A DNA stretch of 64,000 nucleotides, taken from assembly GCA_965222895.1 (NCBI GenBank), contig CBDCVB010000002.1:558001-622000 (forward strand). The letters are read 5' to 3'. Position 1 is the first letter of the stretch. Each line of letters opens with the position of its first letter. Source of the stretch: Bin87 sp965222895. Its GTDB lineage: Bacteria; Chloroflexota; Dehalococcoidia; Lucifugimonadales; UBA3495. Of this stretch, positions 1-8,816 are shown one piece after another. Both the position numbers and the translations under genes were made by a program. A model generated the notes under the pieces. That model searched no databases. It was not told the origin of the DNA and saw only the letters and a program-made list of their open reading frames with translations.

Positions 1-1101
1 GCGGTGCTCGAAGCTGGTGCCCAGCCGCATCGTCCAGGCGGTAACCCGGCGATACCACAGATGCAGGTCGAATTCCATCATAAATCCTATGCCCCCATGT
101 ATTTGCTGGGACGAGCGTACCGTCGCCTGGCATTTGTCGTTGGTGAACGCCTTGGCTTGCGAAACTTCCACCGAGTAAGGGAGCCCTTCGTCCATCTTCC
201 ACAGGGCTTCATACGTGAGTAGTTGAGCGCCGTCAACCCACACGAGCATATCGGCGCACAGGTGCTGTATGGACTGGAAGCCGGCGAGAGGCCGACCGAA
301 AGCCACCCGGTTCTTGGCGTACTCGATGGCCATTTCGGCGTCCTTACGAGCGGCGCCCACAATCTGGGTGCAAAGCAAGGCGGTGCCAATGTCCAGCATG
401 GCTTGCGTGGGCGGCCAACCCTGGTTCACTTCGCCGATTACGTTGCTCAGGGGGACCCGCACCCCATCCAGGTTCAGCTTGCTCTGCGAATCTTTGGCCA
501 ATGTGGTCAGGCGAGTTTCAGAGATGCCGGCAGTATCGGTGGGGACGATGGCCAGCGTGATGCCGGCATTGTCGTCACCGGGCGCGCCGGTGCGCACCGC
601 CATGACCATCAGCTCGGCGGCGGAGAAGTTGTCCACGAAGTGTTTGCCGCCGGAGATTACCAGGCTGTCCCCGTCTACTTCCCCCCGGCACTGGATTACG
701 TCGGCGCGGAGTCGCGGATCCTGTTCCTGAACCGCCCAGGTCATTATCAGTTCACCGCGGGCGACCCGAGGGAGAATGGCCTCTTGCTGTTGTTCGGTAC
801 CGAATTTGGCGACCGCCATCGCAGCGGTGGCGGTGCTGTGGAAAGGCACCGGGGCGATGGCCCGGCCGCACTCCTCGATAATCAGGCCAAGATATGAAAC
901 GGGCAGGCCGCCGCCGCCGTATGCTTCGGGCAGCGAAATGCCGAACCAGCCCAGAGATGCCATTTTCTCCCACAACTCCAGGGAATAGCCGCGCCCGTCC
1001 TGTTCAACTGCGCGGGCCAGGCTGGCGGGACACTCCGCTTCCAGGAATTCCCGGGCAGCGTTTTTGACCATCAATTCTTCTTCGGAGGGAAGTACGTTCA
1101 T
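1..1101 (-). CDS. acyl-CoA dehydrogenase family protein, 3' end outside the window
   Basis: The minus strand reads without a stop from an ATG at 1101 to the window edge (367 codons), so the C-terminus is missing. The protein begins MNVLPSEEELMVKNAAREFL and has the helical N-domain (LGWFGISLPEAYGGGG), the middle beta-domain and the C-terminal stretch with RVAFGRPLAGFQSIQH and QIHGGIGF, as in acyl-CoA dehydrogenases that oxidise acyl-CoA thioesters with FAD. Where paralogues usually have FTEPxAGSD it reads AVQEQDP, so FAD or substrate contacts may differ. No clear Shine-Dalgarno is visible (only CTGAGG upstream). The substrate cannot be predicted. A second, divergent acyl-CoA dehydrogenase lies at 2283-3485 on the same strand. 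Confidence 0.85.
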   Translation of the reverse strand, partial: MNVLPSEEELMVKNAAREFLEAECPASLARAVEQDGRGYSLELWEKMASLGWFGISLPEAYGGGGLPVSYLGLIIEECGRAIAPVPFHSTATAAMAVAKFGTEQQQEAILPRVARGELIMTWAVQEQDPRLRADVIQCRGEVDGDSLVISGGKHFVDNFSAAELMVMAVRTGAPGDDNAGITLAIVPTDTAGISETRLTTLAKDSQSKLNLDGVRVPLSNVIGEVNQGWPPTQAMLDIGTALLCTQIVGAARKDAEMAIEYAKNRVAFGRPLAGFQSIQHLCADMLVWVDGAQLLTYEALWKMDEGLPYSVEVSQAKAFTNDKCQATVRSSQQIHGGIGFMMEFDLHLWYRRVTAWTMRLGTSFEHR

Positions 1102-1157
1102 TGTGCCTCAGTTGGATTGAGATTTGGCAAATGTAGATCGGGAAAGGCAAATAAGGT

Positions 1158-1541
1158 CTAGCCGTCAATAGGCGGGAGACCAACCAGTTGTCTGGCATAG
1201 TTGACGAATTGTGTTACTTCGTTCAAGCATTCTTCGATTGCGCTGGCATTCAAGCTGTCGTCGTAAAAATTCCGATGCAGCCGGTTTGCGGATGTGGCCC
1301 ATTTGCTTATTTGCCGAAAGTCATTCGTTCCTCTGGACATATCCAAAACCACATCGCCCAACTGCTCGTGCCGCTCATATTCCAGTCCGTCACGAGTTTC
1401 GGAGTATAGTTTAGCGGCATGGGCGGCGGCGCCCCAACCTTTTTCAGAAGCCTGTAGCAATTGGTCAGCGTCAAGATATTCCCGGCTGCGACGCAGGAAT
1501 TCGGTGCTGATTTGGTCATGGTTGGCTCCGAATTCAGACAT
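1158..1541 (-). CDS. PaREP1-like helical domain protein, single copy
   Basis: This 127-residue, probably all-helical protein carries the signature FLRRSREYLDADQLLQASEK followed by GWGAAAHAAK. That matches the PaREP1/HEPN-like family pattern, in which a small helical bundle sits under an ASEKxWxAA motif. The start ATG lies one base after the stop of the preceding gene (TGA-G-ATG), so the two are almost certainly translationally coupled. The sequence is a third copy of the domain found twice in that neighbour. The function of the family is not established. Some HEPN-like bundles are RNases or nucleotidyltransferase partners, but I see no RX4-6H catalytic motif here and infer no activity. Confidence 0.7.
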   Translation of the reverse strand: MSEFGANHDQISTEFLRRSREYLDADQLLQASEKGWGAAAHAAKLYSETRDGLEYERHEQLGDVVLDMSRGTNDFRQISKWATSANRLHRNFYDDSLNASAIEECLNEVTQFVNYARQLVGLPPIDG

Positions 1542-1542
1542 C

Positions 1543-2280
1543 TCACGATCCCGATGAATTGGCTGCGGATTTGGTTGCCTTATCTACCAAAGCAATCAAT
1601 CTTGCCACATCCTCCAACTCATCGCTGATTAAATTCGCGTCCAGACTGTCCGATTTGAGGTGAGCGTAATCCAGAAGCATACGTGCACTCATAGACCAGT
1701 TTCCCACCTCACTGCCGTCGGGTTCGCGCTTCAGCAGCTTTGCAACTTGGCTGAGATAGTTGCTCCGAATATGGTCGTAACCCATAGCGTAGGCATAGGT
1801 TTTGGCAGTGCAGGTAGCAGCTTCCCAACCTTTTTCGGAAGCCACTGCCAACGCTCCGTTTGCCAGGCATACCCAAGCGCGGCGTAGTATTGCTTCGGGG
1901 TCTTGCGGTGGGTTGGCAACGTCAAAAACCAGCATCACCAGCCGCTGCACATCGTCAAGCCGCCGGCCAATGCCGTCCTTATCCAGCCAGTCGAACTGGA
2001 CATTATCGGCCAAAGCCATTGCGCTGACCGCCCACTCGACGCTACTGTCGTGGCTGCGGTAGTCTTTGGACAACTGCAATACCACATCCTTGAAATCGGC
2101 GTCGCTGCCGCCTTGCCCGATAAGGCCGGCATAAGCTTTGGCGGCGTAGCCGGCGGCATCCCAGCCTTTGACAGAGGCCAATGCCAATTCACCCTGGGCC
2201 AGGTATTCCCGGCCCCGGCGCAGGAGATCGTCGCAGGTTTGAGTATAATCGTGTGGCAACTGCGTCATCGTACTGGCCAC
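1543..2280 (-). CDS. protein with two tandem PaREP1-like helical domains
   Basis: The 245-residue product holds two copies of the same helical unit. The first begins near residue 19 (LLRRGREYLAQGELALASVK, then GWDAAGYAAKAYA) and the second near residue 130 (ILRRAWVCLANGALAVASEK, then GWEAATCTAKTYA). With the downstream gene this makes three paralogous domains in one operon. The listed start is GTG at 2280; an ATG at 2268 (MTQLPHDY) is equally possible. The gene starts 2 bases past the stop of the acyl-CoA dehydrogenase gene at 2283, so it is probably in that operon. No catalytic residues can be named. Confidence 0.7.
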   Translation of the reverse strand: MASTMTQLPHDYTQTCDDLLRRGREYLAQGELALASVKGWDAAGYAAKAYAGLIGQGGSDADFKDVVLQLSKDYRSHDSSVEWAVSAMALADNVQFDWLDKDGIGRRLDDVQRLVMLVFDVANPPQDPEAILRRAWVCLANGALAVASEKGWEAATCTAKTYAYAMGYDHIRSNYLSQVAKLLKREPDGSEVGNWSMSARMLLDYAHLKSDSLDANLISDELEDVARLIALVDKATKSAANSSGS

Positions 2281-2282
2281 AA

Positions 2283-3485
2283 TTAGACCCGTGGCATACC
2301 CAGCCCCCGGCGGGCCACCTGGTCGCGCATGACCTGGACACTGCCGTGGTTGATGCCGCTCTGGAATGCACCCATCAGGTTGTGGGCAAAAACCCCATCC
2401 TCGATGGCGTCGTCGGAACCGTTGAGCAACTGTCCGTAGGGGCCCAATATCTGGGCGATGGTCTCCGTGGTACGGACGCCATGCTCCGGCGCAAACACTT
2501 TCTCGGCGGAACCTTCGTAGGTGAAGTTGCCATCCGACTCAACGATAGACATACTCCGCAGGGTCATCAGCCGGCACACCTGGCCTTCAATCCACATATC
2601 AGCCAAGCGGTCGCGGACAGTGGGGTCCCGGCTGATCCCGTAGCCTTCAACGTCGTTTTCCTTCACCCAGTTCACGATGTCCTCGTCGCGCTGGATGGAA
2701 ATAAGGTAGCGGGATGCCCCCACCCGGTCCAGGTTCAATCCCATCGCACCCACGTACCAGCCCTGGTTTTCTTCGCCCAGCATACAGGACGCCGGCACAC
2801 GCACGTTTTCAAAGAACGTTTCGTTGGTGCGAGCGTCGCCATACGTGGTGCCGAGCGGAGCCGGCGGGTTGTTCTGGATGGTCCACAGCGGTCGCACCGT
2901 GATGCCAGGCGTGTCCATCGGGATGAGGAAGATGCTGATTCCGCGGTGACGCGGTGCGTCCGGGTCGGTGCGCGCCATCAGGTAGATGTGCGTGGCGTAG
3001 TGGGCGGCGGTGGTGTACATCTTCTGGCCGTTGATGACAAATTCGTCGCCATCGCGAACGGCGCGGCATTGCAGGCCGGCCAGGTCGGCGCCGGCTTGCG
3101 GTTCGGTGAACCCAAGGGCGAACGAAATTTCGCCGCGGATTACGCCGGGGATGAATTCCCGCTTTTGCGCTTCGGAGCCAGCGGCCAGGATAGCCGGGGC
3201 GCCCGACCCGGCCCCTCCAACCGTGATGCCAATGCGGGCGAATTCTTCTTCCACGATGTACTGGTCGATGCGGCTGCCGCCTTGACCACCGTACTCGGTG
3301 GGCCACGATATGCCGATCCAGCCTCGTTCCGCAATTTTCCGATACATCTCGCGGGTCTTGGGCCCACGGCGGCGGATGCCGGTATCTTCCAGCTCGGAGA
3401 TGATTTCGTCGGTCACGTTCTCAGCAATGAATTGCTGCACATCGGAGCGCAAGGCTTCCTGTTCGGCGGTAAATGCAAATTCCAT
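2283..3485 (-). CDS. acyl-CoA dehydrogenase
   Basis: This 400-residue protein has normal family length. It shows the N-terminal helical domain (residues about 1-120), the FAD/substrate motif FTEPQAGADLA at 126-136, the beta-domain, and the C-terminal helical domain that in the family carries the catalytic base. It is expected to catalyse FAD-dependent alpha,beta-dehydrogenation of an acyl-CoA and pass electrons to ETF; the acyl specificity is unknown. It is first in a minus-strand run leading into the two PaREP1-like genes with a 2-base gap. The start ATG at 3485 precedes MEFAFTAEQEALR, a standard family N-terminus. Confidence 0.92.
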   Translation of the reverse strand: MEFAFTAEQEALRSDVQQFIAENVTDEIISELEDTGIRRRGPKTREMYRKIAERGWIGISWPTEYGGQGGSRIDQYIVEEEFARIGITVGGAGSGAPAILAAGSEAQKREFIPGVIRGEISFALGFTEPQAGADLAGLQCRAVRDGDEFVINGQKMYTTAAHYATHIYLMARTDPDAPRHRGISIFLIPMDTPGITVRPLWTIQNNPPAPLGTTYGDARTNETFFENVRVPASCMLGEENQGWYVGAMGLNLDRVGASRYLISIQRDEDIVNWVKENDVEGYGISRDPTVRDRLADMWIEGQVCRLMTLRSMSIVESDGNFTYEGSAEKVFAPEHGVRTTETIAQILGPYGQLLNGSDDAIEDGVFAHNLMGAFQSGINHGSVQVMRDQVARRGLGMPRV

Positions 3486-3632
3486 GGCGGCGTTGCCTCA
3501 CGGTTTGAGTGTGCTTTGTTTTTGAGTTAGCATCGTTTCGGTGGCACCCAATTATAGCGGTTAGCCGGGCCGGTGTCATTTCGGGAAAATGGGTTCGCCG
3601 GCCTTGTGCTAGAATCGCATCAACCCACCAGG

Positions 3633-3660
3633 CATACTGAGGCTTACATACTGAGGCTTA
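3633..3660. repeat. 14-bp direct tandem repeat before the Uma2 start
   Basis: The 14-base unit CATACTGAGGCTTA occurs twice back to back, and the second copy ends two bases before the ATG at 3663. Each copy carries a possible weak ribosome-binding core (TGAGG), so the duplication doubles the site in front of the gene. Confidence 0.8.
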
Positions 3661-3662
3661 CG

Positions 3663-4454
3663 ATGAGCACCGCGGCCAATGCAATCACGATGTTACCCTA
3701 CCGGCGGCAGGGGGAAATTGATTACGCCAGCCTGGAATTTGACCCCGATAAAAAGAATGTGACGCCTGACGCAATGGAACAGAATCTCGAACTGCAAGAA
3801 ATTCTCGGACTCCTCCGCGCCCGCTTCACCGACTTCAACCGCCGGCCAGATGTGTTTTTGGACAACGAAACCTTTATCTGCTATGAACCGAGCAACTTGA
3901 ACATCCGGGTAGCGCCGGACGTGTATCTGGCTTTCGGCGTTGACGCGCCGGCCATTCGCCCGCGCAAGATATATCTGCCCTGGGAAGTGGGCAAGCCGCC
4001 GGATTGGGCGTTGGAGGTGGCTTCGGAAAGTACCGCCCAAGCGGATGTCAACCGCAAGCCGGGCATCTATGCTGCCGTCGGCATTCCCGAATACTGGCGT
4101 TTTGACCCGACCGGCGGCCGGTATCACGGACATCCGCTGGCGGGGGAGCAATTGGCGAACGGCGCCTACCAGCCCATCCCACTGACCACCGAACCCGATG
4201 GCATCTTGAAAGGATACAGCACCGTGCTGGGGTTGAGCCTGGCCTGGGACAACGGCTGGCCCCGCTTTTACGACCCTGCCACCGCAACCTACCTGGAGAA
4301 CTGGCGACAGGAGCGGGCAGCCTGGGAAGCGGAACGACTAGCTCGTCGGTCTGCCGAGGCGGAGCGGGATGCTGAAAGAGCGGAACGCCTCGCCGCCGCG
4401 ACCGAAAACGCGCGGCTGCGGGAACAGATACGCCGCCTGCAATCAGAAGGTTAG
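3663..4454 (+). CDS. Uma2 family endonuclease-like protein
   Basis: The product is a DUF820/Uma2-type protein with a PD-(D/E)XK-like core. Visible pieces are the acidic motif RVAPDVYLAFGV, the LEVASEST strand and the K-containing helix before AVGIPEYWRFDP. The C-terminus is a charged, Ala/Glu/Arg-rich coiled coil (about residues 215-263). I chose the ATG at 3663 because the protein then begins MSTAANAITMLPYRRQGEID, matching its paralogue at 20388-21122 (MTSIETTMLPYIRQGEID); an in-frame start at 3573 would add an unrelated extension. Uma2 proteins are abundant, strain-variable genes in Chloroflexota and cyanobacteria, and their targets are unknown. Confidence 0.85.
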   Translation: MSTAANAITMLPYRRQGEIDYASLEFDPDKKNVTPDAMEQNLELQEILGLLRARFTDFNRRPDVFLDNETFICYEPSNLNIRVAPDVYLAFGVDAPAIRPRKIYLPWEVGKPPDWALEVASESTAQADVNRKPGIYAAVGIPEYWRFDPTGGRYHGHPLAGEQLANGAYQPIPLTTEPDGILKGYSTVLGLSLAWDNGWPRFYDPATATYLENWRQERAAWEAERLARRSAEAERDAERAERLAAATENARLREQIRRLQSEG

Positions 4455-4996
4455 CGTAAATCCACGTTTATACGGGTGTCGCCAGCATCGCGCAAAGTTC
4501 CCCACCCTCACCAGCATCGACCTGTTCTGACCCTTTCACCACATCGATCAGCGTCTCCACGTCGTTTGACGGGAGCGGGGCCGGCCGGAGCAGGCCCGCA
4601 CTTTTACCAGGCATTCTTCCCGGCTGAGCGGGTTGCCCCAGATATGCCGGGGGTTTTGTGCCCGCTGCCCATTTGCCACCCCTCCCCCGCTTTCGAATTG
4701 CCCCAAATTTGGCCTACGTATTATATTTAGGATTTTCCTGATTGGGGCTTTCCTAGATTCTGGCGCAAGCCGGAATGACGAGAAAGGAAACCACCTAAAA
4801 TGGAACGCTACCGGGCAACCCTTGTGGTTGCCCAGGTCGTGCGGCTACGACTGCCATTTCCGATGTTAAACCACCTGAATTGCAACGCCACAGGTTGATC
4901 CGTCAGTATGGACAGATGTCTGCAATCCAACTATATTGTCGGCAACTTCAGCAGCAATTTGTGATGAACGCAATCAGGCCGGAGCCGGAGGATACG
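4455..4996. other. intergenic stretch with a palindromic hairpin and no supported gene
   Basis: This 542-base gap has no ORF with family resemblance; the short open frames look random. It contains a perfect 8-bp hairpin at 4813-4833 (GGGCAACC, loop CTTGT, GGTTGCCC) that looks like a dispersed REP-type repeat. About 40 bases before it is a fragment (GGCGCAAGCCGGAATGACGA) that resembles the end of a second repeat family. The ribosome-binding site GGAGG of the next gene lies at its right edge. Confidence 0.6.
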
Positions 4997-5710
4997 ATGG
5001 CAACCAATCCAAACGCAGCCCAAGGTCCTGCCGGCGCCGACGCACGTATCGGGATGCGAATTGAGCAGGTGCTCATTGGCCCGCCACATGAAGGCGAAAC
5101 CGGTGATGGCATCGTGCTGCGAACCACTCGGGGGGACATCGCCGCCATCCAGCACGCCGCGCCCGATTCTACGCAGGCAATCATTTTTGTCTGTGGCGCG
5201 CGTGGTGGCTTTGGTGGGCCCGCCTCCGGACTGTACGCGGAGCTGGCCCAGGAACTGACCGGAAACGGCATAACGTCGTTGCGGATGGATTACCGGTATC
5301 CTAACAACATCCAGGAATGCGCCCTGGATTTGCTGGCCGGAGTGAACTATCTGCGCGCCAGCGGATACGGCCCGGCGGTGGTGGTGGGCCATTCTTTCGG
5401 CGGCGCAGTGGTCATAGCGGGAGCCAGCATCAGCGACCACATCGCAGGTGTGGTATCTCTGTCGCCCCAAACCTACGGCGCCCAGGGCGCTGGCCTGCTG
5501 TCGCCGGTGCCGCTACTGGTGGTGCACGGCCGGGCCGACACGCGCCTGCCCTTCTCCTGCGCGGTGGCCATCCACGATTGGGCCAAAGAACCCAAGGAAC
5601 TGGTGCTGTACGATGACGCCGAGCATCGCCTGGACGAATGCCGGGTGGAGCTGGGCAATCTGCTGCGCGAGTGGATTCCGGCCCGGTTGTCGGCGAGCGC
5701 AGTGGCCTGA
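4997..5710 (+). CDS. alpha/beta hydrolase (dienelactone hydrolase-like)
   Basis: The protein has an alpha/beta-hydrolase core. The nucleophile elbow is GHSFGG, an acid is likely in HGRADTRLP, and the catalytic His is likely in DDAEHRLDE, completing a Ser-Asp-His triad. The central segment (ITSLRMDYRYPNN) follows the usual strand order. The substrate is unknown. An in-frame ATG lies at 4880, but the ATG at 4997 (MATNPNAAQG) has a good ribosome-binding site, GGAGG seven to eight bases upstream, and gives a 237-residue protein of usual length. The next gene follows by 15 bases, suggesting co-transcription with the isomerase-like and flavoprotein genes. Confidence 0.8.
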   Translation: MATNPNAAQGPAGADARIGMRIEQVLIGPPHEGETGDGIVLRTTRGDIAAIQHAAPDSTQAIIFVCGARGGFGGPASGLYAELAQELTGNGITSLRMDYRYPNNIQECALDLLAGVNYLRASGYGPAVVVGHSFGGAVVIAGASISDHIAGVVSLSPQTYGAQGAGLLSPVPLLVVHGRADTRLPFSCAVAIHDWAKEPKELVLYDDAEHRLDECRVELGNLLREWIPARLSASAVA

Positions 5711-5725
5711 TGCACGGTTGACAGC

Positions 5726-6547
5726 ATGAGCGTAATCGACCGAATTGGTATCGACCGAATTGGTTACGATGCCGGCGCCACCCGTCTTGAAGACTCGCTG
5801 GCAACCGCCGCCGAGCACGGATTCCACTACCTCGACTTTTCAGCGGACACGGGGCCGAATCGGGTGGACAACTGGCCGGACGCTCGGCTGCGGGCGGTTC
5901 GCACGCTGATGGACAGCAACGAAATCACGGTAACCGTCCACACCGCCTCGGCCGTGAACATCGCTGAATTTGCGCCCTACATGAGCGACGCTGCCGATGC
6001 CTACCTGCGGGGCAACATCGACCTGGCGCGCCGCATCGCCGCGCATGGCGTGGTGGTGCACGGTGGAATGCACTTCAGTTCGGCCATCGACGCCCGCATG
6101 GAGGCCGCCCGCGAACGCCTGCTGCGCGCTACCGATTACGCCGAGAACAACGGCGTTTCCCTTTTCTTCGAAAACCTCAACCGGGAACCCGACGCTGCCG
6201 AAGTACACTACCTGGGACACGACGTTGCAGAATGCCGCTATTTCTTCGACGCAATCCCGTCCCCTAATTTCGGTTGGGCCTTCACCGTGAATCATGCCAA
6301 CTTGGTGCCCGAAGGTGTTGACGGTTTCATCGACGCTTTTGGAGTCAGTCGCATCGGCGAAGTGCGGTTGGCGGACAACACGGGCGAAGTTGAGATTCAC
6401 CTGCCGCCCGGCCAGGGCAATATCGATTTTGAGGCGATGTTCCGGCGGGTGGAATCAGCTGGGTATAGGGGGTTCTACACGATGGCGTTCGGTTCGCTGG
6501 ACGACAAACTAGCCGCCCGCGAGCTGTTCGCCGCGTACCAGCTGTAA
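5726..6547 (+). CDS. sugar phosphate isomerase/epimerase-like TIM barrel protein
   Basis: This 273-residue protein resembles the AP-endonuclease-2/xylose-isomerase-like TIM barrels (the IolE/hexulose isomerase superfamily). The barrel strands are recognisable: GFHYLDFSAD, VTVHTAS, VVVHGGMHF, VSLFFENLN, FGWAFTVNHAN and GEVRLADN, with the metal-ligand residues Glu (FFENLN), His (TVNHAN) and Asp near the end typical of the fold. The first codons contain an exact 15-base in-frame duplication (ATCGACCGAATTGGT twice, 5735-5764), giving IDRIGIDRIG; the family N-terminus probably needs only one copy. The substrate is not predictable. Confidence 0.78.
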   Translation: MSVIDRIGIDRIGYDAGATRLEDSLATAAEHGFHYLDFSADTGPNRVDNWPDARLRAVRTLMDSNEITVTVHTASAVNIAEFAPYMSDAADAYLRGNIDLARRIAAHGVVVHGGMHFSSAIDARMEAARERLLRATDYAENNGVSLFFENLNREPDAAEVHYLGHDVAECRYFFDAIPSPNFGWAFTVNHANLVPEGVDGFIDAFGVSRIGEVRLADNTGEVEIHLPPGQGNIDFEAMFRRVESAGYRGFYTMAFGSLDDKLAARELFAAYQL

Positions 6548-6583
6548 GGTAGCCGCCCATCCGGTTGCCTCCCCCATTCTTTC

Positions 6584-7708
6584 ATGGCTATTGCGCCGGC
6601 CGACGTCGTTATCATCGGCGGCGGCATCGTCGGATACGCCACTGCGTATGAACTGGCCAGGCGCGGTCTACGTCCGATCATAATCGAGCGCGACTCTATA
6701 GGAAGCCACGCATCCGGGTTTGCCTTTGGCGAACTGCTCCCCTGGTGGGGTCGAGGCATACCGGGACCGTTATTCGATTTTGGACGTCGCTGCCTGGAGC
6801 TGCATAATGAACTGCACCCGGCGCTGAAGGCGTCAACCGGCATCGACACCGGGTACCGGTTGACCGATGCGGTATCGGTGGCGTTGAACGATGCTGACCG
6901 GAGCAACCTGCAGCAACGCCATGATTGGCTCTGGGAACAGGGCGCGCCGGTCAAATGGCTGGATGGCCCGGCGCTGCGTTGGATCGAGCCCCGCATCGCG
7001 CCCGACATTGGCGACGCCCTGTACATCGGCTCGGTGGGCGTGCTTGAAGCCTACCGCTACCTGTTGGCAATGGCGCAGGCCGCCGAGGGGATGGGGGCGA
7101 CCGTGCGTCACGGGAACGCCGTCGGGGTCAGCGTGACCGGAACGGAAGCAGTCGCCGTTTTATTGGCGGGGGCGACCGTCCCTTGCGGGGCCGTGGTCAT
7201 CGCCGCCGGGCCGTGGTCGCGCGATGCCGCAGACTGGCTGGGCGCGAACGTGCCCATCCGCCCGCTCAAGGGTCAGATTCTGCGATTGCAGCTGAGTGGC
7301 CCGGCCCTGTCCACGTACATCGGGTGGCGCGATTACTATGCCATTACCAAGGGCGACGGCTTGCTGTGGGCCGGCAGCACCGAGGAAGACGTGGGGTTCG
7401 ACGACAACCCCACCGCCACCGGCCGCGATGATGTTTTGATGAACCTGAGCCGGGTGATGCCGGATTTGGCGGATGCTGGCATTGCGGGCCATACCGCCTG
7501 CCTGCGGCCCCTGACATCCGACGGGCTGCCCATCATCGGGCGAGCGCCTAATCTGACCAATGTTTACCTGGCCACGGGTACGGGCCGTAGCGGATTGTTG
7601 CTGGCGCCGGGTATCGGTTCCGCAATAGCCGACCTTATCGTTGACGACGCCACCGGCTGGGACATTGCGCCCTTTTCGCCGGAACGGTTCGCCGGAACCG
7701 ACGGCTAG
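6584..7708 (+). CDS. FAD-dependent oxidoreductase of the D-amino acid oxidase/glycine oxidase type
   Basis: The N-terminal Rossmann motif GGGIVG (residues 12-17) follows a beta strand (DVVIIGGG), and an acidic residue ends the second strand (IIIERDS), as expected for FAD binding. The C-terminal family motifs CLRPLTSDGLPIIG and YLATGTGRSGLLLAPG match the DadA/ThiO (DAO) family, in which this glycine-rich segment closes over FAD. It is predicted to oxidise an amine or amino acid in the cytoplasm; the substrate is unknown. It follows the isomerase-like gene by 36 bases and overlaps the convergent PanE-like gene by four bases, so the two transcripts run into each other. Confidence 0.85.
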   Translation: MAIAPADVVIIGGGIVGYATAYELARRGLRPIIIERDSIGSHASGFAFGELLPWWGRGIPGPLFDFGRRCLELHNELHPALKASTGIDTGYRLTDAVSVALNDADRSNLQQRHDWLWEQGAPVKWLDGPALRWIEPRIAPDIGDALYIGSVGVLEAYRYLLAMAQAAEGMGATVRHGNAVGVSVTGTEAVAVLLAGATVPCGAVVIAAGPWSRDAADWLGANVPIRPLKGQILRLQLSGPALSTYIGWRDYYAITKGDGLLWAGSTEEDVGFDDNPTATGRDDVLMNLSRVMPDLADAGIAGHTACLRPLTSDGLPIIGRAPNLTNVYLATGTGRSGLLLAPGIGSAIADLIVDDATGWDIAPFSPERFAGTDG

Positions 7709-8631
7709 ACCGTCCCGGCGGCATAGGGTTTCAGCGCGGCGTAAATAACATCGTTAATGGGTGTTGGGGCTCCTGACGCTGCGCCGGCGCGCACCACCGC
7801 CCCGTTCAGGGCTTCCAGTTCCAGCGGCCGGCCAGACATCAGGTCATCGTGCATGGACGCCCGCATCGCGCTTTTGGCCGATTCCATGTAGGCCAGCGTA
7901 CTCTCCACCACGTCGGGCGCCAGGTCAACGCCCGAGGCACGGCCGGCCGTTTCGATCTCGCGCATACACCCGCTGAAGATTTTGTGCCATTCGGGTCGGG
8001 GCCATAAATCGCGCACAAACTCGCGTGCTAACGAAGTGACTCCGGCCATGGTCGCGATGAATAAAAACTTGGTCCACAGAGTTACTGCGATGTCGTCGGA
8101 GGCATTCGCTGGCACGCCGGCATCGCGAAACGCCGCGCAGATTTCGGCGGCGCGTTGGCCGTGGGCGGCAGGACTGTTCCGCACGCCGCCGGTAACGATT
8201 CGCACCACCGCTCCGCCCTGACGGACCGCTCCGGGCCCGAGTCGGCCGGCCTCGATGTAGGCCGCGCCGGGGAGCACGATGGCGTCAGGGAACCGGTCAA
8301 CGACGGGCAGGTACGAATCAATGCCATTTTGCAATGAGAGCACGGCGGTGTTAGCCCCGATCATCGGCGCCATTGCGGGCACCGCCGCCACGTTGTGGTA
8401 GGTTTTAGTGGTCAGCAGCGCGAGGTCGACCGGGCCCACATCCTCGGGGCGGTCGGTGGCTTCGCAGCGCACCACAAAATCGCCGGCCTCGGTCTGCATA
8501 CTGAGGCCGTTGCTACGGATGGCGGCCAAGTGTTCGCCGCGCGCGATCATCGTAACGTCGTGTCCCCCGCGTGCCAGCATCCCGCCGAAATACCCACCGA
8601 TGCTGCCGGCGCCCATAACTCCCACTTTCAT
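7705..8631 (-). CDS. 2-dehydropantoate 2-reductase family protein (PanE/ApbA)
   Basis: This 308-residue protein begins MKVGVMGAGSIGGYFGGML, the GxGxxG NADP-binding site of the ketopantoate reductase family. It contains the helical C-domain motif LWTKFLFIATMAGVT with the conserved Lys, and family contexts such as LLTTKTYHN and LSLQNGID. PanE reduces 2-dehydropantoate to pantoate with NADPH for coenzyme A synthesis, but many members of this family in such genomes act on other 2-oxoacids, so the exact substrate is open. GAGGAG sits upstream of the ATG at 8631. It ends convergently with the flavoprotein gene. Confidence 0.85.
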   Translation of the reverse strand: MKVGVMGAGSIGGYFGGMLARGGHDVTMIARGEHLAAIRSNGLSMQTEAGDFVVRCEATDRPEDVGPVDLALLTTKTYHNVAAVPAMAPMIGANTAVLSLQNGIDSYLPVVDRFPDAIVLPGAAYIEAGRLGPGAVRQGGAVVRIVTGGVRNSPAAHGQRAAEICAAFRDAGVPANASDDIAVTLWTKFLFIATMAGVTSLAREFVRDLWPRPEWHKIFSGCMREIETAGRASGVDLAPDVVESTLAYMESAKSAMRASMHDDLMSGRPLELEALNGAVVRAGAASGAPTPINDVIYAALKPYAAGTV

Positions 8632-8816
8632 ACGCCCAAACTCCTCGGTGCCCGCCAGAAAACCCGGCCTAACCTATCCGAAACGATAACCCATCCTGGA
8701 AATCCTGTACATCCATGCCAAAACTTCCCCACTGCCCAACAGTTGCGCCCCGCTAATTCTATCGCTATCCTTACATTGCAAATAACTAACCCATACTGCC
8801 ACGGGAGACTACCGAG

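Noticed and set aside
2181..3530. 449-codon plus-strand open frame
   Set aside because: It is antisense to a clear acyl-CoA dehydrogenase and has no family resemblance; long antisense frames are expected in GC-rich coding DNA.
4476..4730. 84-codon plus-strand open frame in the 4.5-5.0 kb gap
   Set aside because: Its sequence is Pro/His-rich without family resemblance and it lies in repeat-like intergenic DNA.
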